A stretch of DNA of 64,000 bases from Pseudomonas sp. PDM18 (GCF_014852585.1 NZ_JACVBX010000003.1:310001-374000), one strand, 5' to 3'. Positions 47,689-58,226 are shown, counted from the first letter of the stretch. The notes: generated from the letters alone by a model not told the origin. Translations and numbers: made by a program.

Positions 47689-47714
47689 ATCGGGGAACTT
47701 CAGGGAGAAGCCCC

Positions 47715-50120
47715 ATGAACAGCGCCAACCCCATCGAACTCGACCTCCCCGTCTCCGGGATGACCTGCGCCAGTTGTGCAGGCCGGGTCGAGCGCGCCCT
47801 GCGCAAAGTGCCCGGCGTGCAGGACGCCAGCGTCAACCTCGCCAGCGAGCAGGCCCGCGTGCAGCTCGCCGCGCCATCCAGCGGTGAGACCCTGCCGGCG
47901 CTGGTGGCCGCCGTCGAACAGGCTGGCTACCAGGTACCGGCCCACAGCCTGGAACTGAGCATCGAAGGCATGACCTGCGCCAGCTGCGTCGGCCGCGTCG
48001 AACGCGCCCTGAACAAGGTTCCCGGCGTGCGCTCGGCCAGCGTCAACCTGGCCAGCGAGCGCGCCCACGTCGAACTGCTCGGCGCAGTGGATGCCGGCGC
48101 GCTGATCGCCGCCGTCGACAAGGCCGGCTACAAGGCCCGCCCCATCGAACCCGACCAGCCCGCCGTGGACCCGGCGGTTGCCCGTCTGGCGCGCGAGCGC
48201 TGGTGGCTGGCCGCCGCTATCCTGCTGTCCCTGCCGCTGGTGCTGCCGATGGTGGGCGACTGGATCGGGCAGCACTGGATGCTACCGGCCTGGGTGCAAT
48301 TCCTCCTCGCCACCCCCGTGCAATTCCTCATCGGCGCACGCTTCTATGTGTCCGCCTACAAGGCAGTGCGCGCCCGCAGCGGCAACATGGACCTGCTGGT
48401 CGCCCTGGGCACCAGCGCCGGCTACGGCCTGAGCCTGTACCTCTGGTACGCCGCCGCTCCCGGGCAGATGCCGCACCTGTACTTCGAAGCCAGCGCCGTG
48501 GTCATCACCCTGATCCTGCTCGGCAAGTACCTGGAAAGCCGCGCCAAGCGCCAGACCGCCGCTGCCATCCGCGCCCTTGAGGCCTTGCGCCCGGAGCGCG
48601 CCACCCGCGTTCGGGACGGCGTCGAGGAGGACGTCGCCATCGCCGAACTGCGCCTGGGTGACGAAGTATTGGTACGCCCCGGCGAACGCTTCCCGGTGGA
48701 CGGCGAAGTCCTTGCCGGGCAGAGCCACGCCGATGAAGCCCTGATCACCGGCGAAAGCCTGCCGGTGCCCAAGGACGTCGGAGATCCTGTCACCGGCGGA
48801 GCTATCAACGGCGAAGGCGTGCTGCGCGTGAAGACCACTGCGCTGGGCGGCGAGACCGTGCTGGCCAGAATCATCCGCCTGGTGGAAGACGCCCAGGCCG
48901 CCAAGGCGCCCATTCAGAAGCTGGTGGACAAAGTCAGCAACGTATTCGTCCCGGTGGTGATCGGCATCGCCCTGGTCACCCTGGTCGGCTGGCTGATCGC
49001 CGGCGCCGGCTGGGAACAGGCACTGATCAACGCCGTGGCCGTGCTGGTCATCGCCTGCCCCTGCGCCCTCGGCCTCGCCACCCCGACCGCGATCATGGCG
49101 GGCACCGGCGTGGCGGCGAAACACGGCATCCTGATAAAGGACGCCGAGGCGCTGGAAGTCGCCCACGCGGTGACTGCCGTGGCCTTCGACAAGACCGGCA
49201 CACTCACCTCAGGCCAGCCGCGCGTCACTAACCTCGCGGCAAACGGTGACGAGGCCGAGGCCTTCGCCCTGGCCGGCGCCCTGCAACGCGGCAGCGAGCA
49301 TCCGCTGGCCCGCGCCGTGCTCGACGCCTGCGCCGAACGCAGCCTGAACCCTGCCGCTGCCGAGGCTACCCAGGCTCTGACCGGCCGAGGCATCCAGGGC
49401 CGCATCAACGGCCGTCTGCTCGCCCTGGGCAACCGCCGGATGCTCGACGAAGCCCAGCTGCAGCCCGGCGCACTCATTGGATCGGCACAGCGCTGGGAAG
49501 CCGAAGGCCGCACCCTGTCCTGGCTCATCGAGCGCGAGCCGCAGGCACGGGTGATCGCCCTGTTCGCTTTCGGCGACAGCCTCAAGGAAGGCGTGAAGAT
49601 CGCCATCGACGCCCTGCGCGAGCGCGGCATCGCCAGCCACCTGATCACCGGCGACAACCGTGGCAGCGCCAAGGTCGTGGCCGACGCCCTGGGCCTGGAC
49701 GACGTGCACGCCGAGGTATTACCCGGCGACAAGGCCGCCGTGGTCGGCGCACTGCGCCAGCAAGGCAAGGTCGTAGCGATGGTCGGCGATGGCATCAACG
49801 ACGCCCCGGCACTGGCCGCGGCGGACGTGGGTATCGCCATGGGTGGCGGCACCGACGTCGCCATGCACGCCGCTGGCATCACCCTGATGCGCGGCGATCC
49901 GCGCCTGGTTCCGGCGGCGCTGGATATTTCCCGGCGCACCTACGCAAAGATCCGCCAGAACCTGTTCTGGGCGTTCATCTACAACCTGGTGGGCATCCCG
50001 CTGGCTGCCTTCGGCCTGCTCAACCCCATGGTCGCCGGCGCGGCGATGGCCGCCTCCAGCGTCAGCGTGGTGAGCAACGCCCTGCTGCTCAAGCGCTGGA
50101 AACCCCAGGACCACCAATAA
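47715..50120 (+). CDS. copA: Cu(I)-exporting P1B-type ATPase CopA
   Basis: An 801-residue inner-membrane copper exporter. Two N-terminal heavy-metal domains carry GMTCASC (Cys18/Cys21 and Cys88/Cys91). The intramembrane copper motif CPC is at 448-450, in [17 protein letters not shown]. The phosphorylated Asp492 lies in DKTGTL, the actuator loop TGES in [10 protein letters not shown], the nucleotide-domain His-Pro in [10 protein letters not shown], and the hinge in [12 protein letters not shown]. Eight transmembrane segments are expected. It is preceded by a CueR promoter and followed by cueR. Confidence 0.96.
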   Translation: MNSANPIELDLPVSGMTCASCAGRVERALRKVPGVQDASVNLASEQARVQLAAPSSGETLPALVAAVEQAGYQVPAHSLELSIEGMTCASCVGRVERALNKVPGVRSASVNLASERAHVELLGAVDAGALIAAVDKAGYKARPIEPDQPAVDPAVARLARERWWLAAAILLSLPLVLPMVGDWIGQHWMLPAWVQFLLATPVQFLIGARFYVSAYKAVRARSGNMDLLVALGTSAGYGLSLYLWYAAAPGQMPHLYFEASAVVITLILLGKYLESRAKRQTAAAIRALEALRPERATRVRDGVEEDVAIAELRLGDEVLVRPGERFPVDGEVLAGQSHADEALITGESLPVPKDVGDPVTGGAINGEGVLRVKTTALGGETVLARIIRLVEDAQAAKAPIQKLVDKVSNVFVPVVIGIALVTLVGWLIAGAGWEQALINAVAVLVIACPCALGLATPTAIMAGTGVAAKHGILIKDAEALEVAHAVTAVAFDKTGTLTSGQPRVTNLAANGDEAEAFALAGALQRGSEHPLARAVLDACAERSLNPAAAEATQALTGRGIQGRINGRLLALGNRRMLDEAQLQPGALIGSAQRWEAEGRTLSWLIEREPQARVIALFAFGDSLKEGVKIAIDALRERGIASHLITGDNRGSAKVVADALGLDDVHAEVLPGDKAAVVGALRQQGKVVAMVGDGINDAPALAAADVGIAMGGGTDVAMHAAGITLMRGDPRLVPAALDISRRTYAKIRQNLFWAFIYNLVGIPLAAFGLLNPMVAGAAMAASSVSVVSNALLLKRWKPQDHQ

Positions 50121-50152
50121 GCCCGCGCCCGCGCCGAAAGAGCGCGGGCGTT
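50121..50152 (+). terminator. Hairpin between copA and cueR
   Basis: GCCCGCGC (50121-50128) pairs with GCGCGGGC (50142-50149), followed by GTTCGCTC. It starts right after the copA stop and lies 19 bases before the cueR start codon, so it may also dampen read-through into cueR. Confidence 0.6.
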
Positions 50153-50170
50153 CGCTCAGGAGAGATCGGC

Positions 50171-50572
50171 ATGAACATCGGCGAAGCGGCGAAGAAGAGC
50201 GGTCTGACCGCGAAAATGATCCGCTACTACGAATCCACCGGCCTGCTGGCCCCCGCCGGCCGCAGCGCCAGTGGCTACCGCCACTACAGCGAGCAGGACC
50301 TGCACACCCTGGCGTTCATCCGCCGCTCGCGGGACTTCGGCTTCTCGCTGGAGGAAGTCGGCCAACTGCTCGCCCTCTGGCAGGACCGCGCCCGCGCCAG
50401 CGCCGATGTGAAGGCCTTGGCCGCCCGGCACATCGACGAACTCAACCGCAAGATCGCCGAACTCAGCAGCCTGCGCGACACCCTGCAGGAGCTGAGCGAC
50501 CACTGCCAGGGCGACCACCGCCCGGACTGCCCGATCCTCAAGGACCTGGAGTCGGGGAATTGCTGTCACTGA
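50171..50572 (+). CDS. cueR: CueR, copper-responsive MerR-family activator
   Basis: A 133-residue regulator that senses Cu(I) (also Ag and Au) and activates copA/copZ. Winged-helix N-terminus: MNIGEAAKKSGLTAKMIRYYESTGLL. A dimerisation helix follows. The metal loop has Cys112 and Cys120 (CQGDHRPDC), the same positions as in E. coli CueR. The C-terminal CCH after these is common in the family. It is located 50 bases after copA on the same strand; both copper promoters nearby match its operator type. Confidence 0.95.
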   Translation: MNIGEAAKKSGLTAKMIRYYESTGLLAPAGRSASGYRHYSEQDLHTLAFIRRSRDFGFSLEEVGQLLALWQDRARASADVKALAARHIDELNRKIAELSSLRDTLQELSDHCQGDHRPDCPILKDLESGNCCH

Positions 50573-50587
50573 AGGCTATTCCATCCC

Positions 50588-50665
50588 GTAGGGTGCATAA
50601 CGCCGCAGGCGTTATCCGCCATATCGGATAACGGCGGATAAAGCGTTCCGCTTTATCCGCCCTAC
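50588..50665. repeat. REP-like inverted element
   Basis: GTAGGG at 50588 pairs with CCCTAC at 50660-50665. Inner palindromes (AACGCCGCAGGCGTT; GCGGATAAAGCGTTCCGCTTTATCCGC) make a long structured element. It lies between convergent cueR and the EamA gene and supplies the last codons and stop of the latter. Confidence 0.75.
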
Positions 50666-51546
50666 GCGCTGGCCACTGCGCGGCGACGCCACAGCGAAGC
50701 CGGCAGCACGGTCACGGCGAGGCCGACGAACACCAGTACGCACGCCATCCAGTCCTGGGTGGTGAGGTCTTCGCCAAGGAACAGCCAGCCCGACAGCAGG
50801 CCCGACACCGGCACGGCCAGGGCGAAGGGCGTGACCTGGCTGGCCGGGTAGCGACGCAGCAGGAAACTCCACAGGCCGAAGCCGACGGTGGTGGCGAGGA
50901 AGGCGATGTAGAGCAGCGCCCCCGCCCCTCCCCAACTGATATTCAGCACGGCGTGCTCGATGGCCTCCTGGCCTTCGAATATCCACGACAGCACCAGTAG
51001 TGGCAGCGGCGGGATCAGGCTGACCCAACTGATCAGGCGCAACATGTCGCTGGCGCCGGAGCGCTTGGTGGCGATGTTGGAGAAGGCCCAGGCCAGCGCG
51101 GCGGCGATCACCAGCAGGAAGGCCACCAGGCTGTCGCCCATCGGGCGCTCCAGGCCGATCAGCAGCAGGCCGCCGGCAGCCAGCGCCAGGCCGATCAGCG
51201 CGCGAGGGCTGGGGCGCTCGCCGAGGAAGGCGGCGGCAATCAGTACGGTGAAGAACACCTGGCTCTGCAGCACCAGCGACGACAGGCCGGCCGGCATGCC
51301 GATGTGCATGCCGACAAACAGCAGGCCGAACTTGACCACACCCAGCAGCACGCCGATCTGCACGATGCGCCAGAACGGCGCCGGCAGCGGGCCGCGCAGG
51401 AAGATCAACGGCAGCGCCGCCAGGGCGAAGCGCAGGGCACAGAACAGCAGCGGCGGGAAGTCGTGCAGGCCGACCTTGATCACGACGAAGTTGACGCCCC
51501 AGATCAGGGTGACCAGCAGGGCGAGGAGAACGTGGCGGAGGGGCAT
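50662..51546 (-). CDS. EamA-family (DMT) transporter
   Basis: A 294-residue inner-membrane protein with ten hydrophobic segments in two EamA repeats (first about 5-135, second about 145-282). It begins MPLRHVLLALLVTLIWGVNFVVIKVGL, with the typical WGxNF motif. Drug/metabolite exporters of this class often export amino acids or their analogues; the substrate here is unknown. The stop codon lies inside the REP-like element at 50588-50665. Confidence 0.9.
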   Translation of the reverse strand: MPLRHVLLALLVTLIWGVNFVVIKVGLHDFPPLLFCALRFALAALPLIFLRGPLPAPFWRIVQIGVLLGVVKFGLLFVGMHIGMPAGLSSLVLQSQVFFTVLIAAAFLGERPSPRALIGLALAAGGLLLIGLERPMGDSLVAFLLVIAAALAWAFSNIATKRSGASDMLRLISWVSLIPPLPLLVLSWIFEGQEAIEHAVLNISWGGAGALLYIAFLATTVGFGLWSFLLRRYPASQVTPFALAVPVSGLLSGWLFLGEDLTTQDWMACVLVFVGLAVTVLPASLWRRRAVASA

Positions 51547-51677
51547 GGCAGAGCGCTCGGGGTAGGATCAGGCAAAACTAACAGCCCGCGTCTGAAATGT
51601 ATGGATACAGTTGAGGGCTTACAGTTCTTTCGCAAGACCAGACGGGAATCCAACCCAGGCCAAAACAGGAACCGTGT

Positions 51678-51759
51678 GTAGGATGGTGTGGAGCGAAGCG
51701 ATACCTATCAATCCCGGGAAACCATCAGCATGGGTATCGCTGCGCTCCACCCATCCCAC
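51678..51759. repeat. REPIN, same family as 30461-30534
   Basis: GTAGGATGGTGTGGAGCGAAGCGATACCTATC and, after about 20 bases, CATGGGTATCGCTGCGCTCCACCCATCCCAC form an inverted pair nearly identical to the REPIN upstream of trmA, in opposite arm order. Confidence 0.87.
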
Positions 51760-51792
51760 GCAGAGCATGACGGCAATATCGGCGAAGAGGAT

Positions 51793-52365
51793 TTACAGGG
51801 TCTCGATGCGCAGCTTCGGCCAGCTCGCCGACCAGTTCTTCGCGGCGATACGCTCGCGGTAGAGGTGCGGCTTGGCGCGGAAATGCTCGGTCGGCCGGAC
51901 GCGCAGTTCCCAGATTTCCGAGATGCCCAACGGCGCCAGCAGTTCCAGCGAATCCCCCCGCAAGCGCAGCGCTACCGCCGTGCAGACCTCCGGCCAGTGG
52001 CACATTGCATCTCCGCAATTCCGGTAGGGCGAATCACCGTTACGCAAGTGCATCCGCGCCTGATTACGCACGGACCAAGGCGCGTCCGGGCAGGCCTCCA
52101 GCAGCCGGCGCTCCCAGGCGTAGTCTGCTTCGGGCTCCAGGTTGTCGGCCGCGAAATACAACACGTCTATATCGCTGAGTGGCGTCGGCTCGCTGTATTC
52201 GTGCAAAGCGTCCCACACCGCGTTGCGCACGAAACCGGCAGCGATCCAGGCGCCTTCCGGGCCGTGATCGCGCACCACGCGCAGCAGATGTAGGCGTTCG
52301 GGTTGCCCGGCGATCAGTGCCAGAAGCTCCGACTCGCCGGGCAATGGGCTCAGGCCTGCTCCCAC
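51793..52365 (-). CDS. Nucleotidyltransferase-like protein (DUF925 / NTP_transf_6)
   Basis: A 190-residue protein of the NTP_transf_6 family. Motifs: AAGFVRNAVWDALH (fingers helix), LSDIDVLYFA (the catalytic D-x-D region), APWSVRNQARMH and the family-typical CTAVALRLRG. The only in-frame start is a GTG at 52365, which lies inside the end of the RIO kinase gene, giving a 16-base overlap and translational coupling. The reaction is unknown; family members are assumed to transfer nucleotides. Confidence 0.85.
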   Translation of the reverse strand: MGAGLSPLPGESELLALIAGQPERLHLLRVVRDHGPEGAWIAAGFVRNAVWDALHEYSEPTPLSDIDVLYFAADNLEPEADYAWERRLLEACPDAPWSVRNQARMHLRNGDSPYRNCGDAMCHWPEVCTAVALRLRGDSLELLAPLGISEIWELRVRPTEHFRAKPHLYRERIAAKNWSASWPKLRIETL

Positions 52366-53246
52366 GGCGGGGGCGGAGGCTCGTCGCGTTGCGGCGGGGC
52401 GTCCTGGGCGGCGCGGCCGGCTTCGCGGCGCTCCTGCTCGCGCATGGCCTCGGCGATTTCCCGCAGCACCGAATCCACGTCCGCCTCATCTTCCGGATCG
52501 TCGAAGTGCCCGGTCAACGGGGTGTCCGGCTGCAGCTTGCCGTCCTCGTAGAGGGCCCACATTTCCTTGGCGTAGTGGGTGTACTTGAGCTCCGGGGCGA
52601 AGCGGCCGAAGTACGCGGCCATGTTGCCCACGTCGCGCTCGAGCATGCGGAAGGCGTGGTTGTTGCCGGCGGCGTCCACGGCCTGCGGCAGGTCGATGAT
52701 CACCGGACCGTCCGGACCGACCAGCACGTTGAATTCCGACAGGTCGCCATGCACGAGGCCCGCACAGAGCATCATGACGATCTGGCGGATGAGGAATTCG
52801 TGGAAGTCGCGGGCCAGCTCGGGCTCCATCACCACGTCGTTCAGGCGCGGCGCGGCGTCGCCCTCTTCGTCGGCGACCATCTCCATCAGCAGCACGCCGT
52901 CGAGGAAATCGTACGGCTTGGGTACACGCACGCCGGCGTTGGCCAGGCGGAACAACGCAGCCACCTCGGCGTTCTGCCAGGCGTCTTCCTGTTCCTTGCG
53001 GCCGTACTTGGTGCCTTTGGCCATGGCGCGGGCCTGGCGGCTGTTGCGCACCTTGCGGCCTTCCTGGTACTCGGCGGCCTGGCGGAAGCTGCGTTTGTTG
53101 GCTTCCTTGTAGACCTTGGCGCAACGCAGCTCGGCGCCGCAGCGCACCACGTAGACCGCTGCTTCCTTGCCGCTCATCAGCGGGCGCAATACTTCATCGA
53201 TCAGGCCGTCTTCGATCAACGGCTCCAGGCGTTTCGGGGTTTTCAT
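52350..53246 (-). CDS. RIO1-type serine/threonine protein kinase
   Basis: A 298-residue atypical protein kinase of the RIO family (PA4780-like as I recall). Features: LMSGKEAAVYVV (RIO P-loop variant), LRCAKVYKEANKRSFR with the ATP-binding Lys, catalytic loop LVHGDLSEFNVLV (HGDxxxxN), and metal Asp in VIIDLPQAVD. The tail is Pro/Glu-rich (DAPPQRDEPPPPPW). Its 3' end overlaps the nucleotidyltransferase gene by 16 bases. Bacterial RIO kinase substrates are mostly unknown. Confidence 0.92.
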   Translation of the reverse strand: MKTPKRLEPLIEDGLIDEVLRPLMSGKEAAVYVVRCGAELRCAKVYKEANKRSFRQAAEYQEGRKVRNSRQARAMAKGTKYGRKEQEDAWQNAEVAALFRLANAGVRVPKPYDFLDGVLLMEMVADEEGDAAPRLNDVVMEPELARDFHEFLIRQIVMMLCAGLVHGDLSEFNVLVGPDGPVIIDLPQAVDAAGNNHAFRMLERDVGNMAAYFGRFAPELKYTHYAKEMWALYEDGKLQPDTPLTGHFDDPEDEADVDSVLREIAEAMREQERREAGRAAQDAPPQRDEPPPPPWEQA

Positions 53247-53318
53247 CAGGCTTCCTGGCGTACCTCTCTGGGGCGCTGCGCTCCTTATACGGCAATCCTC
53301 GGCAACCGCCCAGCGCGA

Positions 53319-54500
53319 TCAAGGTTCAGGCGGCGTAAGCTCGATGCTTTCCACCACCGCGTCTTCCAGCCGCTGCAGTTCCAGCCCGAGCGCCTCGTCG
53401 CTGTCAGCGTAGCGCTGGGCGATGTTGGCGAAGCCTTCGGCGACCTCGCTGAAAGCCTCGGCCACGCGCGGGTCGAACTGACTGCCAGCGCCAGCCTTGA
53501 TACGTTCGGCGGCTTCGCCCGGGCTCAGCGAGGAGCGGTAAGCGTGGCGGCAGGTGAGTTCGTCATAGCAGTCGATCAGCGACAGCATCCGCGCGCCCAG
53601 GGGAATCTGCTCGCCGGCCAGCCCCTCGGGGAAGCCGCTGCCGTCCCAGTGTTCGTGGTGGCTGTAGGCAATTTCCTTGGCGAATCTCAGGAATTCCGCC
53701 GGCGAGCCCAGCTTGCGCTCGGCCGCCGCCAGGGCGTCGCGACCAACGGTGGTGTGGCTTTCGAGTATCAGCCGATCGGCCTCTTCCAGTTGGCCGGGGC
53801 TGTGCAGGATGCGGTCGGGCACGGCGACCTTGCCGATATCGTGCAGTTGCGCCGAGCGCACCAGCAGCTCGATGTTCTCCACCGACAGCTCGGCGGCGAA
53901 CTCGTTGTGCAGGGACAGCGCACTACCTAGCAGGCGCATGTAATGCTCGATGCGCACCAGATGGTTGCTGTGGGGGTTGTCGCGCAGGTCGCAAAGGGTC
54001 GCCATGGCTTCCAGGGTGGCATCCTGGATGGCCTGCAGTTCGCGCGCGCGTCGGCGTACCTCCAGCTCCAGATACTCGCTCTTGTCGCGGAGGAAGTCGG
54101 AGTTGGCCTTGAGGTTAAGGTGCGCGCGGATGCGCGCCAGGGTCACCGGGGGGCTGATCGGCTTGGTCAGGTAATCCACCGCGCCCAGGTCCAGGCCCTT
54201 CTGCTCGTCGGCGGCGCTGACCATGCCGGTGAGGAAGATCACCGGGATATCGCGTGTCAGCGGATCGGCCTTGAGCTGGCGGCAGACTTCGTAGCCGTCC
54301 ATCTCCGGCATCATGATGTCGAGCAGCACCAGGTCCGGGCGCGGGTCGCTCTGCATCAGGCGCAGCGCCTTCGGCCCGCTGGAGGCGACGCGCACCTGAT
54401 AGCGGTCCATGAGCAGTTCGCTCATGAGCATCAGGTTGTCCGGCTGATCGTCCACCACCAGGATCATCTCCTGCTCCGGCCGGTCCAGCATGCTATCCAT
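53319..54500 (-). CDS. HD-GYP response regulator (c-di-GMP phosphodiesterase)
   Basis: A 393-residue two-domain protein. It starts at [18 protein letters not shown], with AGGAG 5 bases upstream of the ATG. The receiver domain (about 10-130) has phospho-Asp61 in [13 protein letters not shown] and LTKPISPPV. The C-terminal HD-GYP domain has His220-Asp221 ([12 protein letters not shown]) and [11 protein letters not shown] (281-291); the GYP triad reads GSGFP, a minor variant. It corresponds to P. aeruginosa PA4781, a known c-di-GMP/pGpG hydrolase. It is encoded beside the BvgS-like kinase on the same strand (102-bp gap), its likely partner. Confidence 0.93.
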   Translation of the reverse strand: MDSMLDRPEQEMILVVDDQPDNLMLMSELLMDRYQVRVASSGPKALRLMQSDPRPDLVLLDIMMPEMDGYEVCRQLKADPLTRDIPVIFLTGMVSAADEQKGLDLGAVDYLTKPISPPVTLARIRAHLNLKANSDFLRDKSEYLELEVRRRARELQAIQDATLEAMATLCDLRDNPHSNHLVRIEHYMRLLGSALSLHNEFAAELSVENIELLVRSAQLHDIGKVAVPDRILHSPGQLEEADRLILESHTTVGRDALAAAERKLGSPAEFLRFAKEIAYSHHEHWDGSGFPEGLAGEQIPLGARMLSLIDCYDELTCRHAYRSSLSPGEAAERIKAGAGSQFDPRVAEAFSEVAEGFANIAQRYADSDEALGLELQRLEDAVVESIELTPPEP

Positions 54501-54601
54501 CGCAACTCCTCGCATCGGTCAGATTCGTGACATGCCATGGGTGATCGGACCACGGCACTGTCCGCGTGTTCCTATCGCACCTTTCTTGCCTATCCGCCCG
54601 G

Positions 54602-56953
54602 TCAGATCCGGATATCGCGCTCCCTCGCGAGATTCACCAGACTTTCCAGGGCTCGTTCGAACTCGAAACGCCGCACGCTCGTGGCAATGCCCTCGTAGCC
54701 CTCATTGAAGACGCTGCGCAGCAGGCTTGCACGCTCGCCGAGCAATCGTCCGGCGCGCGGGTCGTCCGCAGCCAGCAGGTGCGCCAGGCGCCGGCAGACT
54801 TGCTCGACCTCGGCGACGTTGCCGCTTTCCAGCAGCGCCGGAGCGGCCGAGGCCGCCGGCAGCATGGGCACCGGCAGCGGCTCGTGGCTGATGTTCTGCA
54901 GGCTCAGGCTCACCGAGTCGTCCACCCGGCCCATGGGTAGCCGGCACCAGAACAGGCTGCCGCGGTTCGGCTCGCTTTCCACCCCGACGCTGCCGCCCAT
55001 TGCCTCCGCCAGCTTCTTGCAGATCGCCAGGCCCAGGCCGGAGCCGCCATAACGGCGGGTGATCGAGCTGTCCGCTTGCTGGAAGGACTCGAACAGGCGC
55101 TCCTGCTGCAGCTCGGTGATGCCGATGCCGGTGTCGCGGAAGGCAAAGTAGAGTTGGAGGCTGTCTTCGTCCTCGTCTTCCAGGCGGACAATCAGCACCA
55201 CCTCGCCCTGCTCGGTGAACTTCAGCGCGTTATTGCCGTAGTTCATCAGGATCTGCCGCAGCCGCAGCGAATCCCCCACTACCTGGGCGGGCACCCGCGG
55301 GTCGATCTCGCAGCGCACCGCCAGGCCCTTGCTCGCCGCGCGGATGTTGAACAGGTCGAACAGCTCGCCGAGCAGGCGCTCCAGGTCGAAGCCGATGTGC
55401 TCGAACTCCAGCTTGCCGGCCTCCACGCGGGACAGGTCGAGGATGTCGCTGATCAGCTCCAGCAGGTACTGGCCCGACCCCTGGATCTTGCCCAGGTAGT
55501 CCACCTGCTGAGGGTCCAGGGTGGTTTCCTGCAGCAGGTGCGCCAGGCCGATGATGATGTTCAGCGGCGTGCGAATCTCATGGCTCATGTTGGCGAGGAA
55601 GTCGCTCTTGAGCTGCGCCGCTTCCTCGGCCAGGTCGCGGGCCTCGGCCAGTGCCAGCTCGGTGGATTTGCGCGCGGTGACGTCGCGGCTGACGCCGACC
55701 AGGCCGAGCAACCGGCCCTGGTCGTCGTGGAAGGCGCTGCGCAGGGTGTCGAAGAGCACCCGCCGGCCATCGGGATAGACCACCCAGCCTTCGCTGGCGT
55801 AGGGCTCGCGCTCGGTCAGAGCCTGCCGGTCGCGCTCCTGGCGTCCGGCGCCGGCGGCGCGGCTGAACATCTGCTGGTCGCTGCGCCCGACTATGTCCTG
55901 CGGCGAGCGCCCCAGGCAGTCGGCAAAGGCCTGGTTGACCCCCAGGTAGCGCCCCTGGGTGTCCTTGAACCAGATCGGGTCGGGGATCGAGTTGATCAGC
56001 GCCAGCAGGGTGCTGCGCTGGCGCCGCTCCTCAGCCTCGGCGCGGGCGCGCTCGGCCACCTGGATCGACAGCCGGCGGTTCCACACCAGCACGAAGGTCA
56101 GCAGGGCAAGGAAGCCCACCACCCACGGCCAGGCGATCTGCAGCAGGTTCATCCAGTCGAAGACATCCAGTGACGGCAGCCAGCGCGCCTCGATTGCTTC
56201 CTGCTCGCTGCGGGTGATGTTGCCCAGGGCGCGGTCCAGCAGCGGCACCAGCGGTTCCAGCTCCTTGCGCAGGGCGAAGCGCACCTGGCTGTTGCCCAGC
56301 CCGCTGTCGCCGCGCACTTCCATGTTGGAAAGGCCGAGCTGCTCAATCAGGAACGTGGTGGTAATGAGGTTGCCGACATAAGCATCGGCGCGCCCGGTGG
56401 AGACCGCCTTGAGCGCGCTGGGAGAGTCTTCGACCAGCACGAAGTCGATCCCCGGCACCGCCTTGGTCAGCAACTCGTGGACGGCGTACCCATGCTCCAC
56501 CGCCACCCGTCGTCCGGAGAGGTCGTCCAGCGTACGAATAGTGCTGTCGCGTCGGGCGAAGATCAGGCTGCTGGTGGTGACATAGGGCTGGGTGAAACTC
56601 AGGAAGTGCTGGCGCTCATCGGTAGCCGCCATGGACGGCAGCAGATCCACCTCGCCGGCCTTCACCGCCGCCAGTACCTCTTCCCAGGTGTTGTAGAGCA
56701 CCGGCTGGACCTTCATCCCCAGGCGCTCGGACAGCAACTGCAGGTAATCGGCGCTGATGCCGTGGAACTGGTCGAACTCGTCGATCACCTCGAACGGCGG
56801 CCAGCCGGCGCGGAACAGGCCGACGCGGATCGGCTCGTGGGCTGAGATGAAAGCTCGCTCCTGCTCGCTCAGCGCCAGGTTCGCGGCACGGGTCGGAGCG
56901 CTCAGCGCGAGGAGCAGCAGAAGGCAGCACAGGCATAATCGGCGCAAGGGCAT
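54602..56953 (-). CDS. BvgS-like sensor histidine kinase
   Basis: A 783-residue membrane kinase. A signal peptide (residues 1-23) is followed by a periplasmic solute-binding-like (venus flytrap) domain, about 30-255 ([31 protein letters not shown], with [17 protein letters not shown]). A transmembrane helix lies at about 272-290, a PAS domain at about 310-435, the dimerisation/H-box with His458 ([10 protein letters not shown]), and the ATPase domain with [17 protein letters not shown] and [13 protein letters not shown] helical tail of about 110 residues follows, but there is no receiver or HPt domain, unlike full BvgS. The ligand is unknown; a small amino-acid-like molecule is plausible. Confidence 0.9.
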   Translation of the reverse strand: MPLRRLCLCCLLLLLALSAPTRAANLALSEQERAFISAHEPIRVGLFRAGWPPFEVIDEFDQFHGISADYLQLLSERLGMKVQPVLYNTWEEVLAAVKAGEVDLLPSMAATDERQHFLSFTQPYVTTSSLIFARRDSTIRTLDDLSGRRVAVEHGYAVHELLTKAVPGIDFVLVEDSPSALKAVSTGRADAYVGNLITTTFLIEQLGLSNMEVRGDSGLGNSQVRFALRKELEPLVPLLDRALGNITRSEQEAIEARWLPSLDVFDWMNLLQIAWPWVVGFLALLTFVLVWNRRLSIQVAERARAEAEERRQRSTLLALINSIPDPIWFKDTQGRYLGVNQAFADCLGRSPQDIVGRSDQQMFSRAAGAGRQERDRQALTEREPYASEGWVVYPDGRRVLFDTLRSAFHDDQGRLLGLVGVSRDVTARKSTELALAEARDLAEEAAQLKSDFLANMSHEIRTPLNIIIGLAHLLQETTLDPQQVDYLGKIQGSGQYLLELISDILDLSRVEAGKLEFEHIGFDLERLLGELFDLFNIRAASKGLAVRCEIDPRVPAQVVGDSLRLRQILMNYGNNALKFTEQGEVVLIVRLEDEDEDSLQLYFAFRDTGIGITELQQERLFESFQQADSSITRRYGGSGLGLAICKKLAEAMGGSVGVESEPNRGSLFWCRLPMGRVDDSVSLSLQNISHEPLPVPMLPAASAAPALLESGNVAEVEQVCRRLAHLLAADDPRAGRLLGERASLLRSVFNEGYEGIATSVRRFEFERALESLVNLARERDIRI

Positions 56954-57089
56954 GGGGTCTTATTCAAGGAATACCCCAGCAAGCGTAGCCCTTGCCTCCG
57001 CGCTTCGAGTTTGAAAACGCGATGCGGATTGCTGCACTTCGTGTCGGGACGGACAATCGCCCCAACAGCCATTGCCCCGGAGAGCTGCC

Positions 57090-58151
57090 GTGACGACTTC
57101 CCGACTTGACCCCGAGCGCTGCTGGCAGGCGGTCTGCGAGCGCGATGCGCGCTACGAGGGGCGCTTCGTCTTCAGCGTGCGCTCCACCGGCGTCTACTGC
57201 CGGCCGAACTGCCCGGCACGTCGGCCATCAAGGGAAAACGTGGCCTTCCACACCGCCCCCGCAGCGGCCGAGGCCGCCGGCTTCCGCCCCTGCAAACGCT
57301 GCTCGCCGCGTGGCCCGAGCCCGCGCGAACAGCTGGACGCGCTGGTAGCCGCGGCCTGCGAGCTGCTCGACAAGGCCGAGAAGCCGCTTACCCTGGAGGA
57401 GCTGGCCGGGCGCATTGGCCTCTCCGCCTCGCACCTGGCCCGCGCCTTCAAGGCCCGCACCGGGCTGACGCCACGGGCCTGGGCGGAATCCCGCCGCGAG
57501 CAACGCCTGGCCGCCGCCCTGCCGCAAGCGCGCTCGGTGCTCGATGCCGCGCTGGAGGCCGGCTATTCCGGCACTCGCGCCCTCTATGAAAGCGCAACGC
57601 CGCTGAGCCCCGCGCAACGTCGGCAGAAAGGTGCCGGCGAGCGGCTGCGCTACGCCATCGCGCCCTGCCCGCTGGGGCTGGTGCTGCTGGCGGCCACCGA
57701 CAAGGGCGTGTGTGCGCTGCTGTTTGCCGACGAGGCCGACGAACTGGAACGCCAACTGGCCGAACGCTTCGCTGCCGCCCAACGCAGCCGCGACGACGCG
57801 GGCCTGGGCGATTGGTTGCGCGAAGTGATCACCCAGCTCGAAGAGCCCGAGCAGGCCGCGCACCTGCCGCTGGACCTGCATGGCAGCGCCTTCCAGCTGC
57901 GCGTCTGGCGCGCACTCACGCGCATTCCCAGCGGCGAGACGCGGCGCTACGGCGAGCTGGCCGAGCAACTGGGCACCCACCCGCGCGCCATCGCCCGCGC
58001 CTGCGCCAGCAACAACGTCGGCCTGCTGGTGCCTTGTCACCGCGTAGTCGGCGGCAGCGGCGAAGGCGGTTACCGCTGGGGGCTGCCGCGCAAGCGCGAA
58101 CTACTGCGCCGCGAGGAAGATGCCGCCGGTCAGCGCGCCGAGGCGGATTGA
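57090..58151 (+). CDS. ada: Ada, methyltransferase and adaptive-response regulator
   Basis: A 353-residue bifunctional DNA repair protein. It removes methyl groups from O6-methylguanine and phosphotriesters and activates its own regulon. The N-terminal Ada zinc domain carries Cys37, Cys41, Cys68 and Cys71 (YCRPNCPA...PCKRC), with Cys37 the phosphotriester acceptor. An AraC HTH follows (LEELAGRIGLSASHLARAFKARTGLTPRAW). The C-terminal alkyltransferase has PCHRV with Cys316. A GTG start at 57090 is preferred (GGAGAG about 6 bases upstream) over a TTG six codons earlier. Confidence 0.94.
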   Translation: MTTSRLDPERCWQAVCERDARYEGRFVFSVRSTGVYCRPNCPARRPSRENVAFHTAPAAAEAAGFRPCKRCSPRGPSPREQLDALVAAACELLDKAEKPLTLEELAGRIGLSASHLARAFKARTGLTPRAWAESRREQRLAAALPQARSVLDAALEAGYSGTRALYESATPLSPAQRRQKGAGERLRYAIAPCPLGLVLLAATDKGVCALLFADEADELERQLAERFAAAQRSRDDAGLGDWLREVITQLEEPEQAAHLPLDLHGSAFQLRVWRALTRIPSGETRRYGELAEQLGTHPRAIARACASNNVGLLVPCHRVVGGSGEGGYRWGLPRKRELLRREEDAAGQRAEAD

Positions 58152-58226
58152 CCCCGGTCACGCACGGCGCGCAGGGGCGCCGTGCTATGTTGGCGGACTT
58201 TTCCCCGCCCCTTCCGAACCACCACC

